This document shows, piece after piece, positions 51,887 to 61,040 of a stretch of DNA of 64,000 bases. Made by a program: the position numbers and the translations under genes. The notes beneath the pieces are model-generated. The model was given only the letters and a program-made list of their open reading frames with translations, did no database searches and had not been told where the DNA came from. Every line of letters begins with the position of its first letter. Positions within the stretch are counted from its first letter, which is position 1. The stretch comes from Lentibacter sp. XHP0401 (lineage in GTDB: Bacteria > Pseudomonadota > Alphaproteobacteria > Rhodobacterales > Rhodobacteraceae), in contig NZ_JAOWLC010000011.1 of assembly GCF_025751535.1 (NCBI RefSeq), positions 94,649 to 158,648 on the forward strand, in the 5' to 3' direction.

Positions 51887-53035
51887 TCAGTTCGAACAGG
51901 CTTCGGAGGAAGCCACGTTGTCAAATGATGCGACAACGTTGAATGCTCCACCGCTGCCATCGGCAAGATAGATCGTCTGAGCCATGTGACGACCGGTCAG
52001 CGTATTTTCACCCCTTGGCGTGCTCCATGTGGTGCCCTCTGCAGCGGCGTCCATGGCGGCCACATCGAGGCTGCCAGCCTTGTTTGCGAGGGCTGCCAAG
52101 AGCATTAGACCTTCATAAGCCGACTGGCCCAAACCGTTGAGAGCCGGCGCATCGGAGCCAAAGGTCTTCGAATAATCTGCGGCAAAGGAAGCCGCCATGT
52201 CGGTCTCGATAGACGCGAAGTAGCCTGAGGAGGAGTAGAGCCGATTGGCATTATCGGCACCGATGCCTGCCAGCGTGTTTTCCTCGATCAGGGTGCCAAG
52301 GCGGATCGCCTGATCATCAAGACCAAAGCCTGCGAAGCTGACGTTGAAGCCAACCGAGCCACCGCCGACAAGGGTGACCAGAACCGCGTCGGCGCCGCTT
52401 TCCTTAATGCGCTGAAGCGAAGAGTCAAATTCACTGACAGTAAACGGCACGTATTCTTCACCGACAACTTCACCGCCCGCATCGGCAATGTAGCCCTTTG
52501 CCAGAGCGTTGGTGTCGCGCGGCCAGTTATAGTCATGGCCAATCAGATACCATTTGGACACACCTTCTTTCTCCGCAAGGAAGGGGATGACCGGTTCAAG
52601 CTGTTGGCTGGGTGTCTCGCCAGTTACATAGAGACCGTCCGCGCAAGACTTGCCCTCGTAAACTGCCGTATAGACATAAGGCACCTGGCCGTTGAAGCGG
52701 CCGATCAGAGCTTCGCGCACAGCGGAATCGTGCATACCGACGAAGGCTTTGACCCCTTCTCCTTTCCATAGCCGCAATGCAGCCTGTGCGGCTTCTGCGG
52801 GAGGAACGCCAACATCGGCAAAGACCAGTTCGATCTGTTCGCCGTTTATGCCACCACTGGCATTGATCTGCTCCGCTGCCAGTGCTGCCGAGTTCCGCGT
52901 AGATGGACCGAACAGCCCCGCAGGTCCGGAATCCGGCACCAGAACGCCAACCATGATGTCGGCAGAGGCCGATACGGTTCCAAGCGCCAGGGCCAAGGCG
53001 GCACTGGACAATAGGGGTGCAGTTTTCTTCAACAT
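51887..53035 (-). CDS. ABC substrate-binding protein (UrtA/AmiC-like)
   Basis: This 382-aa periplasmic protein has a signal peptide (MLKKTAPLLSSAALALALGTVSASA, cleavage near residue 25) and the two-lobed LivJ fold in its urea/short-amide branch. Marks are IMVGVLVPDSGPAGLFGPSTRNSAALAAEQINASGGINGEQIELVFADVG (about 27-77) and KWYLIGHDYNWPRDTNALAKGYI (about 161-183). AmiC and UrtA share the latter pattern rather than LivJ. Two Cys (SCADGLY, SEACSN) may pair. The adjacent amidase supports an amide ligand, but the residues that would fix it cannot be read without a structure. Confidence 0.9.
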   Translation of the reverse strand: MLKKTAPLLSSAALALALGTVSASADIMVGVLVPDSGPAGLFGPSTRNSAALAAEQINASGGINGEQIELVFADVGVPPAEAAQAALRLWKGEGVKAFVGMHDSAVREALIGRFNGQVPYVYTAVYEGKSCADGLYVTGETPSQQLEPVIPFLAEKEGVSKWYLIGHDYNWPRDTNALAKGYIADAGGEVVGEEYVPFTVSEFDSSLQRIKESGADAVLVTLVGGGSVGFNVSFAGFGLDDQAIRLGTLIEENTLAGIGADNANRLYSSSGYFASIETDMAASFAADYSKTFGSDAPALNGLGQSAYEGLMLLAALANKAGSLDVAAMDAAAEGTTWSTPRGENTLTGRHMAQTIYLADGSGGAFNVVASFDNVASSEACSN

Positions 53036-53065
53036 TTTGGGTCTCCCTTAGTTGGTTGTTGACGT

Positions 53066-54448
53066 CTATTGCGCCATTGCTTTTTCCGCTGCCCTTGCAA
53101 GGGCCAGCAGTGACCGGTCCTGTCCCGGCAAAGCATCGAATTCGATGCCGACGGGCAGACCGGAAGTGACAGGACAGGGCAGTGAAATTCCTGGAGCGCC
53201 GATATTCGAGCCCAGATCGGTATTGCGAATGTAGGTCGGGAAAGTCGGAACCTGATTGCCATTCAACTCGACAGTTTCGTCACCGCCGATAGGCCTTGCT
53301 GGAAGAGGTGTTGTCGGGAAGGCAATCGCATCCAACCCGTGGGTTTCGAAAACCTGCCCGTAAATCCTGCGCATCTCGGGGCGATGGGTGTCCATGGCGG
53401 CCCGATAGGCCGCTTCCGGCATCGCGTCATCGCCCAGCTGACTGCCGATGGCACCAGCGACATCGGGTGATCCGATACCTGCCACCAGCGCTTCAAACGT
53501 CAGTTCCGGGGCATGCTCCGCCAGATAGGCAGGCAGGTCGCGCATGGCCTCATAGAAGACCACAGGAAAACTGAAGGCTTCGTTGTGGGGCCAGATCTGT
53601 TCAAAGCTGACTTCGATAAGCTTGGCGCCCAGAGACGACAACGACGACAGTTGCGCATCAACTGCCATTGCAACACTAGGGTCGAGGTCATCAAAGAACA
53701 TCTGTTTCGGCACGCCAATTGTAAAATCGGCAATATTCGCGTCAGCGACGCCCGAGCTATCGCCAGACAGAACACCATCGAAAAGAACAATGTCACGAAC
53801 GCTTCGGGCCAGCGGACCAACGGTGTCACGGGTATGCGAAATCGGAACGACACCATCACCAGCATACCGCCCGGTCGTCGGGCGAAACCCGATTACACCA
53901 CACAAAGCCGCAGGGATTCGGCAAGACCCGCCCGTATCGGTGCCAAGGCCGGCCGGGAAAATGCCTGCTGCAATCGCAGCAGCAGTTCCCCCGGACGAGC
54001 CGCCAGGAATCATGCTCAAATCGTGCGGATTTCGAACCGCCCCCGTAATGGCGTTGTTCGAAGTGATTCCGAAGGCCAGTTCGTGCATTCCGGCCTTGGC
54101 CCCGATGAAGCCACCGGCTTGAACGATCCGTTTCACGACACCGGCATCATTTGCCGGAGTATGATCAAGCAGGGCCTTTGTCCCGCCGGTAGTCGGAAAG
54201 TTTGTGGTATTGATGTTGTCCTTGGCCACGATAGGAAGGCCGGACAAAGGGGCCTCGGGATGAGCTTGGAAAGCCTCTGTTGCAGTCCGTGCCAGATACT
54301 TCGGATCGAAGCTTTGCAGGGCATTCAGCTCCGAGTGCTCTGCCGCCCGACCTGCCAAGCTTTCGGCATATGCAGCCGGTGAGACTGAACCATTTTTGAA
54401 TGCCTCTACGGCAGCCGTTGCATCCAGTCGCTCCAAATCTAGCGTCAT
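53066..54448 (-). CDS. amidase signature family enzyme
   Basis: This 460-aa cytosolic hydrolase has the Ser-Ser-Lys triad of the amidase signature family. Lys lies in LPIVAKDNINTTNFPTTGG (about residue 75), and cis-Ser and nucleophile Ser are in MIPGGSSGGTAAAIAAGIFPAGLGTDTGGSCRIPAALCGVIGFRPT (about 147-192). The C-terminal NTDLGSNIGAPGISLPCP block is usual for carboxylic amide hydrolases. It converts an amide to acid and ammonia. The gene is followed 30 bp later by the UrtA/AmiC-like binding-protein gene, and a LuxR regulator gene precedes it by 59 bp, giving an uptake-and-hydrolysis unit. Confidence 0.93.
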   Translation of the reverse strand: MTLDLERLDATAAVEAFKNGSVSPAAYAESLAGRAAEHSELNALQSFDPKYLARTATEAFQAHPEAPLSGLPIVAKDNINTTNFPTTGGTKALLDHTPANDAGVVKRIVQAGGFIGAKAGMHELAFGITSNNAITGAVRNPHDLSMIPGGSSGGTAAAIAAGIFPAGLGTDTGGSCRIPAALCGVIGFRPTTGRYAGDGVVPISHTRDTVGPLARSVRDIVLFDGVLSGDSSGVADANIADFTIGVPKQMFFDDLDPSVAMAVDAQLSSLSSLGAKLIEVSFEQIWPHNEAFSFPVVFYEAMRDLPAYLAEHAPELTFEALVAGIGSPDVAGAIGSQLGDDAMPEAAYRAAMDTHRPEMRRIYGQVFETHGLDAIAFPTTPLPARPIGGDETVELNGNQVPTFPTYIRNTDLGSNIGAPGISLPCPVTSGLPVGIEFDALPGQDRSLLALARAAEKAMAQ

Positions 54449-54507
54449 CCTTGCCTCCCATTTAACTGGAGAACAGGTTAGAAAAAGGAAGGACTAAATT
54501 CCTATCA

Positions 54508-55266
54508 TCACAAATGATGGTTTTTCTCGGCCAGATATTGGGCCAGTTGGGTGCGTCGGTTCAGACCGGACTTTCGGAAAATCGCGGCAATGTGGCTCCG
54601 CAATGTTGGCTTGGAAAACCCGAGCTTCTCGCAAATCTCATCATCGGTCAGCCCGAGGACAAGAAGATCGGCGACCTCGGCCTCTCTGGCTGTGAAGCCC
54701 AACCCATCCACGATCTGACTGAATCGCAAGGAAGGTTGTTGCTTGGACGCACTTCTCGCCCGGATCAACGCATTCACAAGGCTTGGACCGACAGCATCAA
54801 TAATCTCGGCATCGCGCGGTGTGAAATCCTCCCGGTTTGCTCCGCGCCATATCCGCAGATCACCAATGTTGTCACCCCGGTCATATGCAAAGAAGTTCAT
54901 GCCGTAACACAGACCGTCCTGCTTGAGAAAATCGTTGAAGAATTCGGTTTTTACCAACCGGTCGTGTCGCATCACTTCGCTGACCGGTGTTGCCTTGCGA
55001 CGATTCTGAAGTGTTAGGGTAATCGGATCATGAAACTGGAAATAGCTTTCATATTGACGAAGATTATCATCGGTCATGTTGATTTGCACACACGACACAA
55101 ATTTCTGACTGGCATCATCCCAGACATAGGAGGCAAAGTAATCCGCCTTCAGCAGTTCCAGCAATTTCTGACCAACACGCCTTCGAACCTCGGAATGGTC
55201 GAACTCCCCACTCAGGTCTCGCATGATCGAAAAGATCAGATCGGCTTCTTGGTCGGTTAAGTTCAC
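54508..55266 (-). CDS. LuxR-family transcriptional regulator
   Basis: This 252-aa protein has a C-terminal LuxR HTH at about residues 188-245 (LGFTAREAEVADLLVLGLTDDEICEKLGFSKPTLRSHIAAIFRKSGLNRRTQLAQYL). The N-terminal region (about 15-170) is GAF/PAS-like (LLELLKADYFASYVWDDASQKFVSCVQ) rather than an acyl-homoserine-lactone domain, because the usual W-Y-D-P-x-W pattern is absent. It is the first gene of the amide operon and probably senses a small metabolite. The ligand is unknown. Confidence 0.85.
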   Translation of the reverse strand: MNLTDQEADLIFSIMRDLSGEFDHSEVRRRVGQKLLELLKADYFASYVWDDASQKFVSCVQINMTDDNLRQYESYFQFHDPITLTLQNRRKATPVSEVMRHDRLVKTEFFNDFLKQDGLCYGMNFFAYDRGDNIGDLRIWRGANREDFTPRDAEIIDAVGPSLVNALIRARSASKQQPSLRFSQIVDGLGFTAREAEVADLLVLGLTDDEICEKLGFSKPTLRSHIAAIFRKSGLNRRTQLAQYLAEKNHHL

Positions 55267-55676
55267 TGCAGCTGCGTCCTCTAAAGGTCTCTAGATCTGG
55301 TCAACTTGGCGTGGATGTGCACTTCCGAGAAACCCATGATTAAAATCGCGGGTGTCCAATTGCGCCACGAAGTGCTTGCCGCTTACCTTTTCTATGTCAA
55401 ACTGCGCACATACTTGCCATTCGTGCAAGCGCAGCGAATTCACAGTTAGTCCCGCAAGCCGTGAGCTCGACATCGGGTCAGGGCCGTGCGTGACGTCGAT
55501 ACCCGTAGTGTTGGCGCTCGACGCCGCGACACAGTAGAGGCCCGGAAACAACCCGAAGTGTACGATGCTGCAGATCCTTCAAATGACTGCGGAGGTTCGC
55601 TATATACGGCCATTCACGAGCCGAGAGCTCTGTGAGCACGGCAAGCTCCGAAACCCTTCTTTGCGTGATCGGCCTA
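55267..55676. other. 410-bp gap between two minus-strand operons
   Basis: An 86-codon minus-strand frame (55,291-55,551, MFPGLYCVAASSANTTGID...) is the only coding candidate and no family is recognised. A small DMFase-type subunit was considered, but the sequence does not fit what I know of it. No clear terminator is seen behind the DMFase-like gene. Confidence 0.35.
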
Positions 55677-57302
55677 TCATTTTCCCATTCTCTCGAGCAC
55701 GTTGCGCGTGATCTGCTCTATCTGGCTATCTTGTCGGATCAGACCGGCGACCCACTCGCAGGTTGCGGCTGTGAATATCTCGCCTTTGCCACGATGCCAC
55801 GAGACGATCATCCCGTTGCCACGCTTGCAGGCGTCGAGTGTCTCGGGAGTGACCTCACCAAACAAACCCTGTGCCTTGAACGCCGCGTCGGCCGATCTGA
55901 TGTAAAGCGTCTCGCCCCAGACGCCGTGGTCTGTCTCGATGTTGGTCGCCAGACCCATGGCGAGAATCTCGATTTCTGCAGCAGCCCCGTCCGTGCAGGT
56001 TGGGTATGGCAACCCGTCCTCGAAACGATAGTCAAGCCCGTCGACCTCATAGCCGAAGATCCTCGAGCGGGCCCCCAGCACATCGCCATAGCCGACGCCG
56101 GCACCGTCAAAAGCCCAATGTTCGTCGCGGTAGACCGTGAAGCCGCCTGCGCCGCCGCCCACACAATTGCCAAGACCGGCATAGACACCACGCAGGGCAT
56201 TGACACCGAAGGTCAGCGCGCCGGGGCGGCTCACCGGCGCGACCTCGAAGGCGCCCGAGACGCGATGTTCCTGATCCGTGCCCATCAACGGATCCTGATC
56301 TGCGATATACTTGTAACAGACTTGCGTGCGGCCCTCGTTTTCAATCCGTGTCTGCCAAAGGAAATTGCCAGCAAACCGTGCGACATTGCCGCCGCCCTCG
56401 ACATAGGCATCGACCGCGTCGCGCATCTCTGCGCTCCAGTATTCGTCGTGGCCGACGAACACGGCGCAGGCATAGCGGTTCAGCAAGTCCGGCTCGCAGT
56501 GCAGATCATGCTGTGTGATCACGTCGAACTCATAGCCTTCGCCCTCGGCCCAGCGGGCAAAATGGCGCTCGTAACTGGCCCAGCCCGCCGAGGCGTATTT
56601 CTTGGAATAGCCATAGGCATAGGCCCATTCCATGTATGGGTAGCGCACCATCTCCCCCGGTCTTGTCGGCTGTTCACGCAATGCACGGGGTGCACCCTCG
56701 GGCAATTTACAAAAGCCGCGGCTCCAGGGCCTCTGGGTCGAGACGACAGGGGAAAAGGCGTTGCCGTCCAGCCCTGTGATGCCCTCATAGTGGTTCGAGC
56801 CGCCCCAGCAATTATAGGCCAGCCATGTGCCAGTCGCGCAAACCAGCACATAGGGCGGTGGCGGGGTGCCGGACGCGCTTCTGACCAAAATAATATGATG
56901 CTCTTCAACCAGATCATCACCGCGGCGGGCGCGAAAAGTCATCAGATAGCCGCCGGACGTCCAACTTTCGGGAATGGTGAATGCATAGGTCTCGGGCCAA
57001 CCGCAACCATTAACCGAACAATCAGTTTGTGTAGGATGGTGCACGCCCGGCAGGCCCGTCTCGGTGAGAAGCGGTTCATAGATCAGCCCGTCACGACCGA
57101 TCTCGAGATCCCATTCAGGAGCCGTCGTCGATACATGCAGCGCCACGCGGTCACCGGGGGCATAGCTCATCTCGGGCGTGTAGCCCCAGATTTCCAGCAC
57201 CCGGTCATCCCGGGCTGGCCCGATGTAATAGTGATCAAGAATATGGCGCGCCTTTGCCCGTGTGCGCGGAGTGATGGCAGGTCCTGTCTGGTTTTGGGTC
57301 AT
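55677..57302 (-). CDS. N,N-dimethylformamidase large-subunit-like amidohydrolase
   Basis: This 541-aa protein matches the DmfA2-like family. It has an N-terminal beta domain (RVLEIWGYTPEMSYAPGDRVALHVSTTAPEWDLEIGRDGL) and YVLVCATGTWLAYNCWGGSNHYEG (about residues 150-173). A glutamine-amidotransferase-like core holds DVITQHDLHCEPDLLNRYACAVFVGHDEYWSAEMRDAVDAYVEGGGNVARFAGN (about 262-315). In DMFase a mononuclear iron is held by two Tyr and a Glu; the Tyr of GHDEYWS and later Tyr/Glu in GYEVDGLDYRFEDG are candidates. The family hydrolyses small N-substituted amides. The gene follows the CoA-transferase gene by 4 bp. A long plus-strand open frame over it is its shadow. Confidence 0.82.
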   Translation of the reverse strand: MTQNQTGPAITPRTRAKARHILDHYYIGPARDDRVLEIWGYTPEMSYAPGDRVALHVSTTAPEWDLEIGRDGLIYEPLLTETGLPGVHHPTQTDCSVNGCGWPETYAFTIPESWTSGGYLMTFRARRGDDLVEEHHIILVRSASGTPPPPYVLVCATGTWLAYNCWGGSNHYEGITGLDGNAFSPVVSTQRPWSRGFCKLPEGAPRALREQPTRPGEMVRYPYMEWAYAYGYSKKYASAGWASYERHFARWAEGEGYEFDVITQHDLHCEPDLLNRYACAVFVGHDEYWSAEMRDAVDAYVEGGGNVARFAGNFLWQTRIENEGRTQVCYKYIADQDPLMGTDQEHRVSGAFEVAPVSRPGALTFGVNALRGVYAGLGNCVGGGAGGFTVYRDEHWAFDGAGVGYGDVLGARSRIFGYEVDGLDYRFEDGLPYPTCTDGAAAEIEILAMGLATNIETDHGVWGETLYIRSADAAFKAQGLFGEVTPETLDACKRGNGMIVSWHRGKGEIFTAATCEWVAGLIRQDSQIEQITRNVLERMGK

Positions 57303-57306
57303 GTTT

Positions 57307-59784
57307 TTACTCCGGTAGGTATCGTTCCGACCAGCTCTCTGAGGCCGCGCCTGTATCGATCATGTTTTGAATTTCGGCGTCGTCATAGCCTAGGCCCGCA
57401 AGGATCGTGCGTGTGTTCTGTCCGTATTTCGGCGCAGGCCCCGGGATGGTGATCTGCGCTTTCTCTGCGCGCACGGCATTGGGCGCAACCAGATCGACCC
57501 AGCGACCCATCGGGTGATGGTCATGGCGGACGGCGCGGAAGGTTGCTTTGCAAATGTCGATCCCGCCGTCGCTTTCAAGATGAAGCCCTTCATCGCGGGT
57601 GTCGTGGAGCGAGCCAAGCGGCGTGACACCGGCCGAACCGCCCGCAAAGGCACGTGCCCAGTGGGCTGCTGGCCTTTGCGCAAACCGGCTGGAAAGCGCG
57701 GCTTCCATGTCAGTATCGCTCCCTACAAGATCGGATAGTTCCGGCACGCGGGCCAAGGCTGTTTCGCGTTCCGTCGGCGCCGCAAAGAACATCCAGCGAT
57801 CAGCGGCGGCATAGCAACGATAGAACGGCCCCCAACCGCGTGCTTCACGCCCCGATGGTTCGTCAAATGCAAGGCGACCGTCAAAATCATACATGAACTG
57901 GGCCTGAATCATTTCGCCAGCCGCAGCAAGAGAAGCCCGGGCAATTCCGCCCTTGCCCGTCAGCCTCAGCCGTTCCAGCGCGGCACCCAGCGCCACACAG
58001 GCGCAATGCCCCGTGAGCGCGTCTATCGTGCCGAAGTGAGCGTGCTCCTCCGGTGTTTCCGGCCCGCCGCCAAAGCGGGTCATCACACCTGTCGCGGCCT
58101 GTGCAAGATCATCATAGCCAAGGTGATCAGATTTCGGCCCGCTCCGTGGTCCGCCCCAGGCATCAAGCTGCACCAGAATGAGTCGTGGATTGGTCTCTGC
58201 CAGACGTGTTTCGCTCAGCCCCAATGCCTCACGCTGCTGATCCGTGCCGTTCATGGTGATCACATCCGCCTTGGCCACCAACCGCCAGAGTGCCTCTCGC
58301 CCTTTCTCAGAGCGCAGATCAAGCAAGACGCTCTCTTTCCCGCGCTGTGCGTGCAGGCCGAACACCACCGCGTTCCACGGATCAACCGAAGGCTGCACTG
58401 GCTGAACCAGCGTCACCCGCGCCCCAAAGCGCACCAGTGTCGACCCGATCGTCGGCCCGGCAATGACGTTGGTCAGATCGAGAACCTTCATTCCATCAAG
58501 CCAGCCGCCTGTGCCGTGGCCGCCGGTGGGCGTTTTCGGCGGCTCGGCAAGAACCGCGGCAAGTGCGCCTCTGAAATCATCAGGCTCGGGCCCTGCAGTC
58601 TTGTTCATCGCCGCCTGATCACCGGCGAGCCAGGCCACGTTCCCCATCTGCCGCATCCGCCCGTATCGGGGATCGTCAAGCTCGACGACCAACCCCGAGG
58701 CCAGCGCGTGCTTGTCCGCCAGCCATTCGGCGGTGCTGCGCTGCGCCGTGGCGGGGGCCTTGGCCTCACCGAACAGCGTCTCCCACTCATGTGACGGACG
58801 GGTCAAAAATGCCGCCTTCATCGCGTCCGACAGGCGCTTGCGGTCATGCTTGCCAACGGGATAGCTGCGCAGGGCCCAGTCGGCGGGCCAGTCCGCACGA
58901 TCAACATAGACATCGAAATCCGGCAGTTCCTTGAGCAGATCGCCCAGCCCCAGAACCTCAAGCACCCGTTGCGGATGGTTCACGATCGAGCAGGAAACAA
59001 TGTAGAAGCCGCGCCCATCGGCGCAGGTATAGGTGCGGTAGAACGGATCGAGGAATTCTGACAACTCGGCAAAGCTCAAATCATTGGGCAGCCCTTCGCG
59101 CGCGCGGCGCTCCAGCTCCAGCTCGCGGGGGGATTTGTAGCGCTCGGGGTAGTCTTCGATCTGCTCGCAATTGTAGACGAGCCCTTCCAGCAAAGCCGAG
59201 GCCAGCGGCACCTCGATGTGCTCGCCCCCCATGCGCTCGCGCGCAGTCAGTGCAAACAACACGGACATCGCCCCGAAGGCAGCGCCATAGGCCGAGGCAA
59301 GCCCAAGCGGCGTGAACGACGGGTTGATCCCCATCAGTCGCCGGTTCAGGCCCATGTCGGTAAACTGCCCCGTGCGCGCGGCAATCACCGCTTCCCATGC
59401 GGCAAGACCTGCAAACTCCGGATCGCTCGAAGCGAACCCCGGTAACGAAAGCGAGATGATATCAGGGTTAACCTGTCTCAGAAGCTCTGATCCAAGCCCA
59501 AGCCGTTTCATCACACCGGGGCGAAAGTTCTCGATCACCACATCAGCACGGCGCACCAGTTCGTACGCTGCGTCTCGTCCAACCTCTGTCTTGAGATCAA
59601 GCGTCAGTGCGCGTTTGCCGCGCGACAGCATGTCAAAGGCCGGATCATGCCATTTCGGTCCACTCGGAGGATCGATCCGGATCACCTCGGCGCCAAGATC
59701 GGCCAGCATCATGCCGACCAATGGGCCTGCGAGGTAATGCCCAAAATCAAGCACGCGGATGTGGGAAAGGGAACGATTATTCAT
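57307..59784 (-). CDS. tandem class III CoA-transferase (CaiB/BaiF), two fused domains
   Basis: This 825-aa protein contains two complete CaiB-type domains. The first is at about residues 1-400 (IRVLDFGHYLAGPLVGMMLADLGAEVIRIDPPSGPKW) and the second at about 430-800 (MKVLDLTNVIAGPTIGSTLVRFGARVTLVQPVQP). Family members form interlocked dimers and use an Asp to make acyl-anhydride intermediates. The second domain keeps an Asp at the expected place (HFGTIDALTGHCACVALGAALERL). The first has Ala/Ser there (PLGLASAYGAAFGAMSVLFAL), so it may be a structural half. The ATG at 59,784 is chosen over 59,844. It probably activates the acid made by, or feeding, the DMFase-like enzyme. Confidence 0.87.
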   Translation of the reverse strand: MNNRSLSHIRVLDFGHYLAGPLVGMMLADLGAEVIRIDPPSGPKWHDPAFDMLSRGKRALTLDLKTEVGRDAAYELVRRADVVIENFRPGVMKRLGLGSELLRQVNPDIISLSLPGFASSDPEFAGLAAWEAVIAARTGQFTDMGLNRRLMGINPSFTPLGLASAYGAAFGAMSVLFALTARERMGGEHIEVPLASALLEGLVYNCEQIEDYPERYKSPRELELERRAREGLPNDLSFAELSEFLDPFYRTYTCADGRGFYIVSCSIVNHPQRVLEVLGLGDLLKELPDFDVYVDRADWPADWALRSYPVGKHDRKRLSDAMKAAFLTRPSHEWETLFGEAKAPATAQRSTAEWLADKHALASGLVVELDDPRYGRMRQMGNVAWLAGDQAAMNKTAGPEPDDFRGALAAVLAEPPKTPTGGHGTGGWLDGMKVLDLTNVIAGPTIGSTLVRFGARVTLVQPVQPSVDPWNAVVFGLHAQRGKESVLLDLRSEKGREALWRLVAKADVITMNGTDQQREALGLSETRLAETNPRLILVQLDAWGGPRSGPKSDHLGYDDLAQAATGVMTRFGGGPETPEEHAHFGTIDALTGHCACVALGAALERLRLTGKGGIARASLAAAGEMIQAQFMYDFDGRLAFDEPSGREARGWGPFYRCYAAADRWMFFAAPTERETALARVPELSDLVGSDTDMEAALSSRFAQRPAAHWARAFAGGSAGVTPLGSLHDTRDEGLHLESDGGIDICKATFRAVRHDHHPMGRWVDLVAPNAVRAEKAQITIPGPAPKYGQNTRTILAGLGYDDAEIQNMIDTGAASESWSERYLPE

Positions 59785-59838
59785 TGACGCAATGATCCTG
59801 ATGTAGATGTGTCTATCAAGCACTCTAGAAACTAATGT

Positions 59839-59886
59839 TGCCAATCGTCATACTCATCCTGCCAAAAATGGGATCAATTCTGCCAA
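59839..59886 (+). promoter_or_regulatory. three TGCCAA direct repeats at 21-bp spacing, candidate AraC-type operator
   Basis: TGCCAA starts at 59,839, 59,860 and 59,881, exactly two helical turns apart, as in AraC-family direct-repeat sites. The last copy overlaps the chosen ATG at 59,886. The array lies between the divergent CoA-transferase and GlxA-type regulator genes. Confidence 0.5.
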
Positions 59887-60821
59887 TGCACTCCATCAAT
59901 ATCTCCGTCTTCTTGTGTGATGCCTTTTCAAACATGGTGCTGGCTTGTCTTCTTGAGCCCTTGCGCGTGGTGCGCGACCAAACAGGCGCTGACATAAGCT
60001 GGAGCATTTTGACAGATGGCGACCGCGCGGTGACCAGCTCCAGCGGGCTGAGCGTCTCGCCAGAGATGCGGATTGCCGAAGCTCCGCCCCCGGATCTGGT
60101 CATTATTGTCGGCGGTGACACCTTTCGCGACAGGAAGGGGGCAACAGCCCCCCGCATTCTTGGGCGGTTGATGCAGGGCGCGACTGTTATTGCTGCCGAT
60201 ACCGGATCTTGGGTGCTGGCGCGGGGCGGCTTTCTGAACGGTCGCAAGGCGACGCTGCATTGGCAACTTCTTGAGGAGTTTGCCGAAGAGTTTCCCGACA
60301 TCTTGGTGAGTTCCGACCGGTTCGTGCAGGATGGCGAATTCTGGACATGCGGCAGTGCGGCGGCTGCCCTTGATTTGATGTTGCACTTTATTCGGGACCG
60401 GTTCGATGCTTCTGTCGCCTTCGATGCCGGCGCGATGTTTCTGCACGATAATTCCAGACGGCACGGCGCCTCTTATCCTGATCAGGCGATATCGCAATCA
60501 GTGTCGCCAAAGCTCAAGCAAATCGTCGTGCTGATGTCCAAGGCGGTCGAAACTCCGCAACCGATCCCTATTCTTGCGAAAGGGGCCCACATATCTGAGC
60601 GATCCCTGCATCGTTTGTTCTGGAAGGAACTTCAAACAACACCGGGGCGGTATTACCTGCTTCTTCGCCTCACGCGCGCACGCGAACTGCTGCGCTATAG
60701 CGACTTGGCACCTGGGGAAATCGCTCTGCGTTGCGGTTTTGCAAATGCGACGACGCTCTTTCGTAGCTTGCGGAAAAACTTCCCAAACGATCTGCGCGAA
60801 AAATGTCAGGCAAATCCATGA
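59886..60821 (+). CDS. GlxA-type AraC-family regulator with DJ-1/PfpI domain
   Basis: This 311-aa regulator joins a DJ-1/PfpI-like N-domain (about residues 3-175: ISVFLCDAFSNMVLACLLEPLRVVRDQTG, PPDLVIIVGGDTFRDRKG, SDRFVQDGEFWTCGSAAAALDLMLHFI, with Cys at the nucleophile elbow) to a C-terminal AraC HTH (about 215-305: HISERSLHRLFWKELQTTPGRYYLLLRLTRARELLRYSDLAPGEIALRCGFANATTLFRSLRKNFP). Such proteins often control glycine betaine, carnitine or amine catabolism. The ATG at 59,886 is preferred over 59,835 because the upstream stretch is a 21-bp repeat array. It is divergent from the CoA-transferase/DMFase-like operon. Confidence 0.88.
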   Translation: MHSINISVFLCDAFSNMVLACLLEPLRVVRDQTGADISWSILTDGDRAVTSSSGLSVSPEMRIAEAPPPDLVIIVGGDTFRDRKGATAPRILGRLMQGATVIAADTGSWVLARGGFLNGRKATLHWQLLEEFAEEFPDILVSSDRFVQDGEFWTCGSAAAALDLMLHFIRDRFDASVAFDAGAMFLHDNSRRHGASYPDQAISQSVSPKLKQIVVLMSKAVETPQPIPILAKGAHISERSLHRLFWKELQTTPGRYYLLLRLTRARELLRYSDLAPGEIALRCGFANATTLFRSLRKNFPNDLREKCQANP

Positions 60822-60847
60822 ACTGACCACATGGGGAACGCCCCAAG

Positions 60848-61040
60848 TTACGGCTCGGCATCAAGCATGGGTGCAATTGATGTCCCTGCAGCAAAAACGG
60901 TCTTGAACGTCACCACGCCAAATGACCGCATCACTCGCTGTCCTGACTTTCTAAAAATCCTGTCAAATGCCTGCTCCGTCCCACACACTGCCATTTCACC
61001 GATGGTCCGGTTTTGCGCCGTCAGCGAACGTCCGGTCCGG
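60848..61040 (-). pseudogene. possible C-terminal gene fragment, no start
   Basis: The minus strand reads about 64 codons with protein-like composition (LTAQNRTIGEMAVCGTEQAF..., then RIFRKSGQRVMRSFGVV) to a TAA at 60,848-60,850, without a plausible start. The family is not recognised. It occupies most of the 289-bp gap between the GlxA-type regulator and the AraC gene; nothing else is seen there. Confidence 0.3.

Noticed and set aside
55291..55551. 86-codon minus-strand frame considered as a DMFase small subunit
   Set aside because: Too short and without resemblance to the small subunit as I know it; spacing to the large-subunit-like gene is also large.
55632..57452. 606-codon plus-strand open frame
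   Set aside because: It lies antisense to the DMFase-like gene, which has clear family motifs. The plus frame is Cys/Arg/His-rich without any domain pattern.
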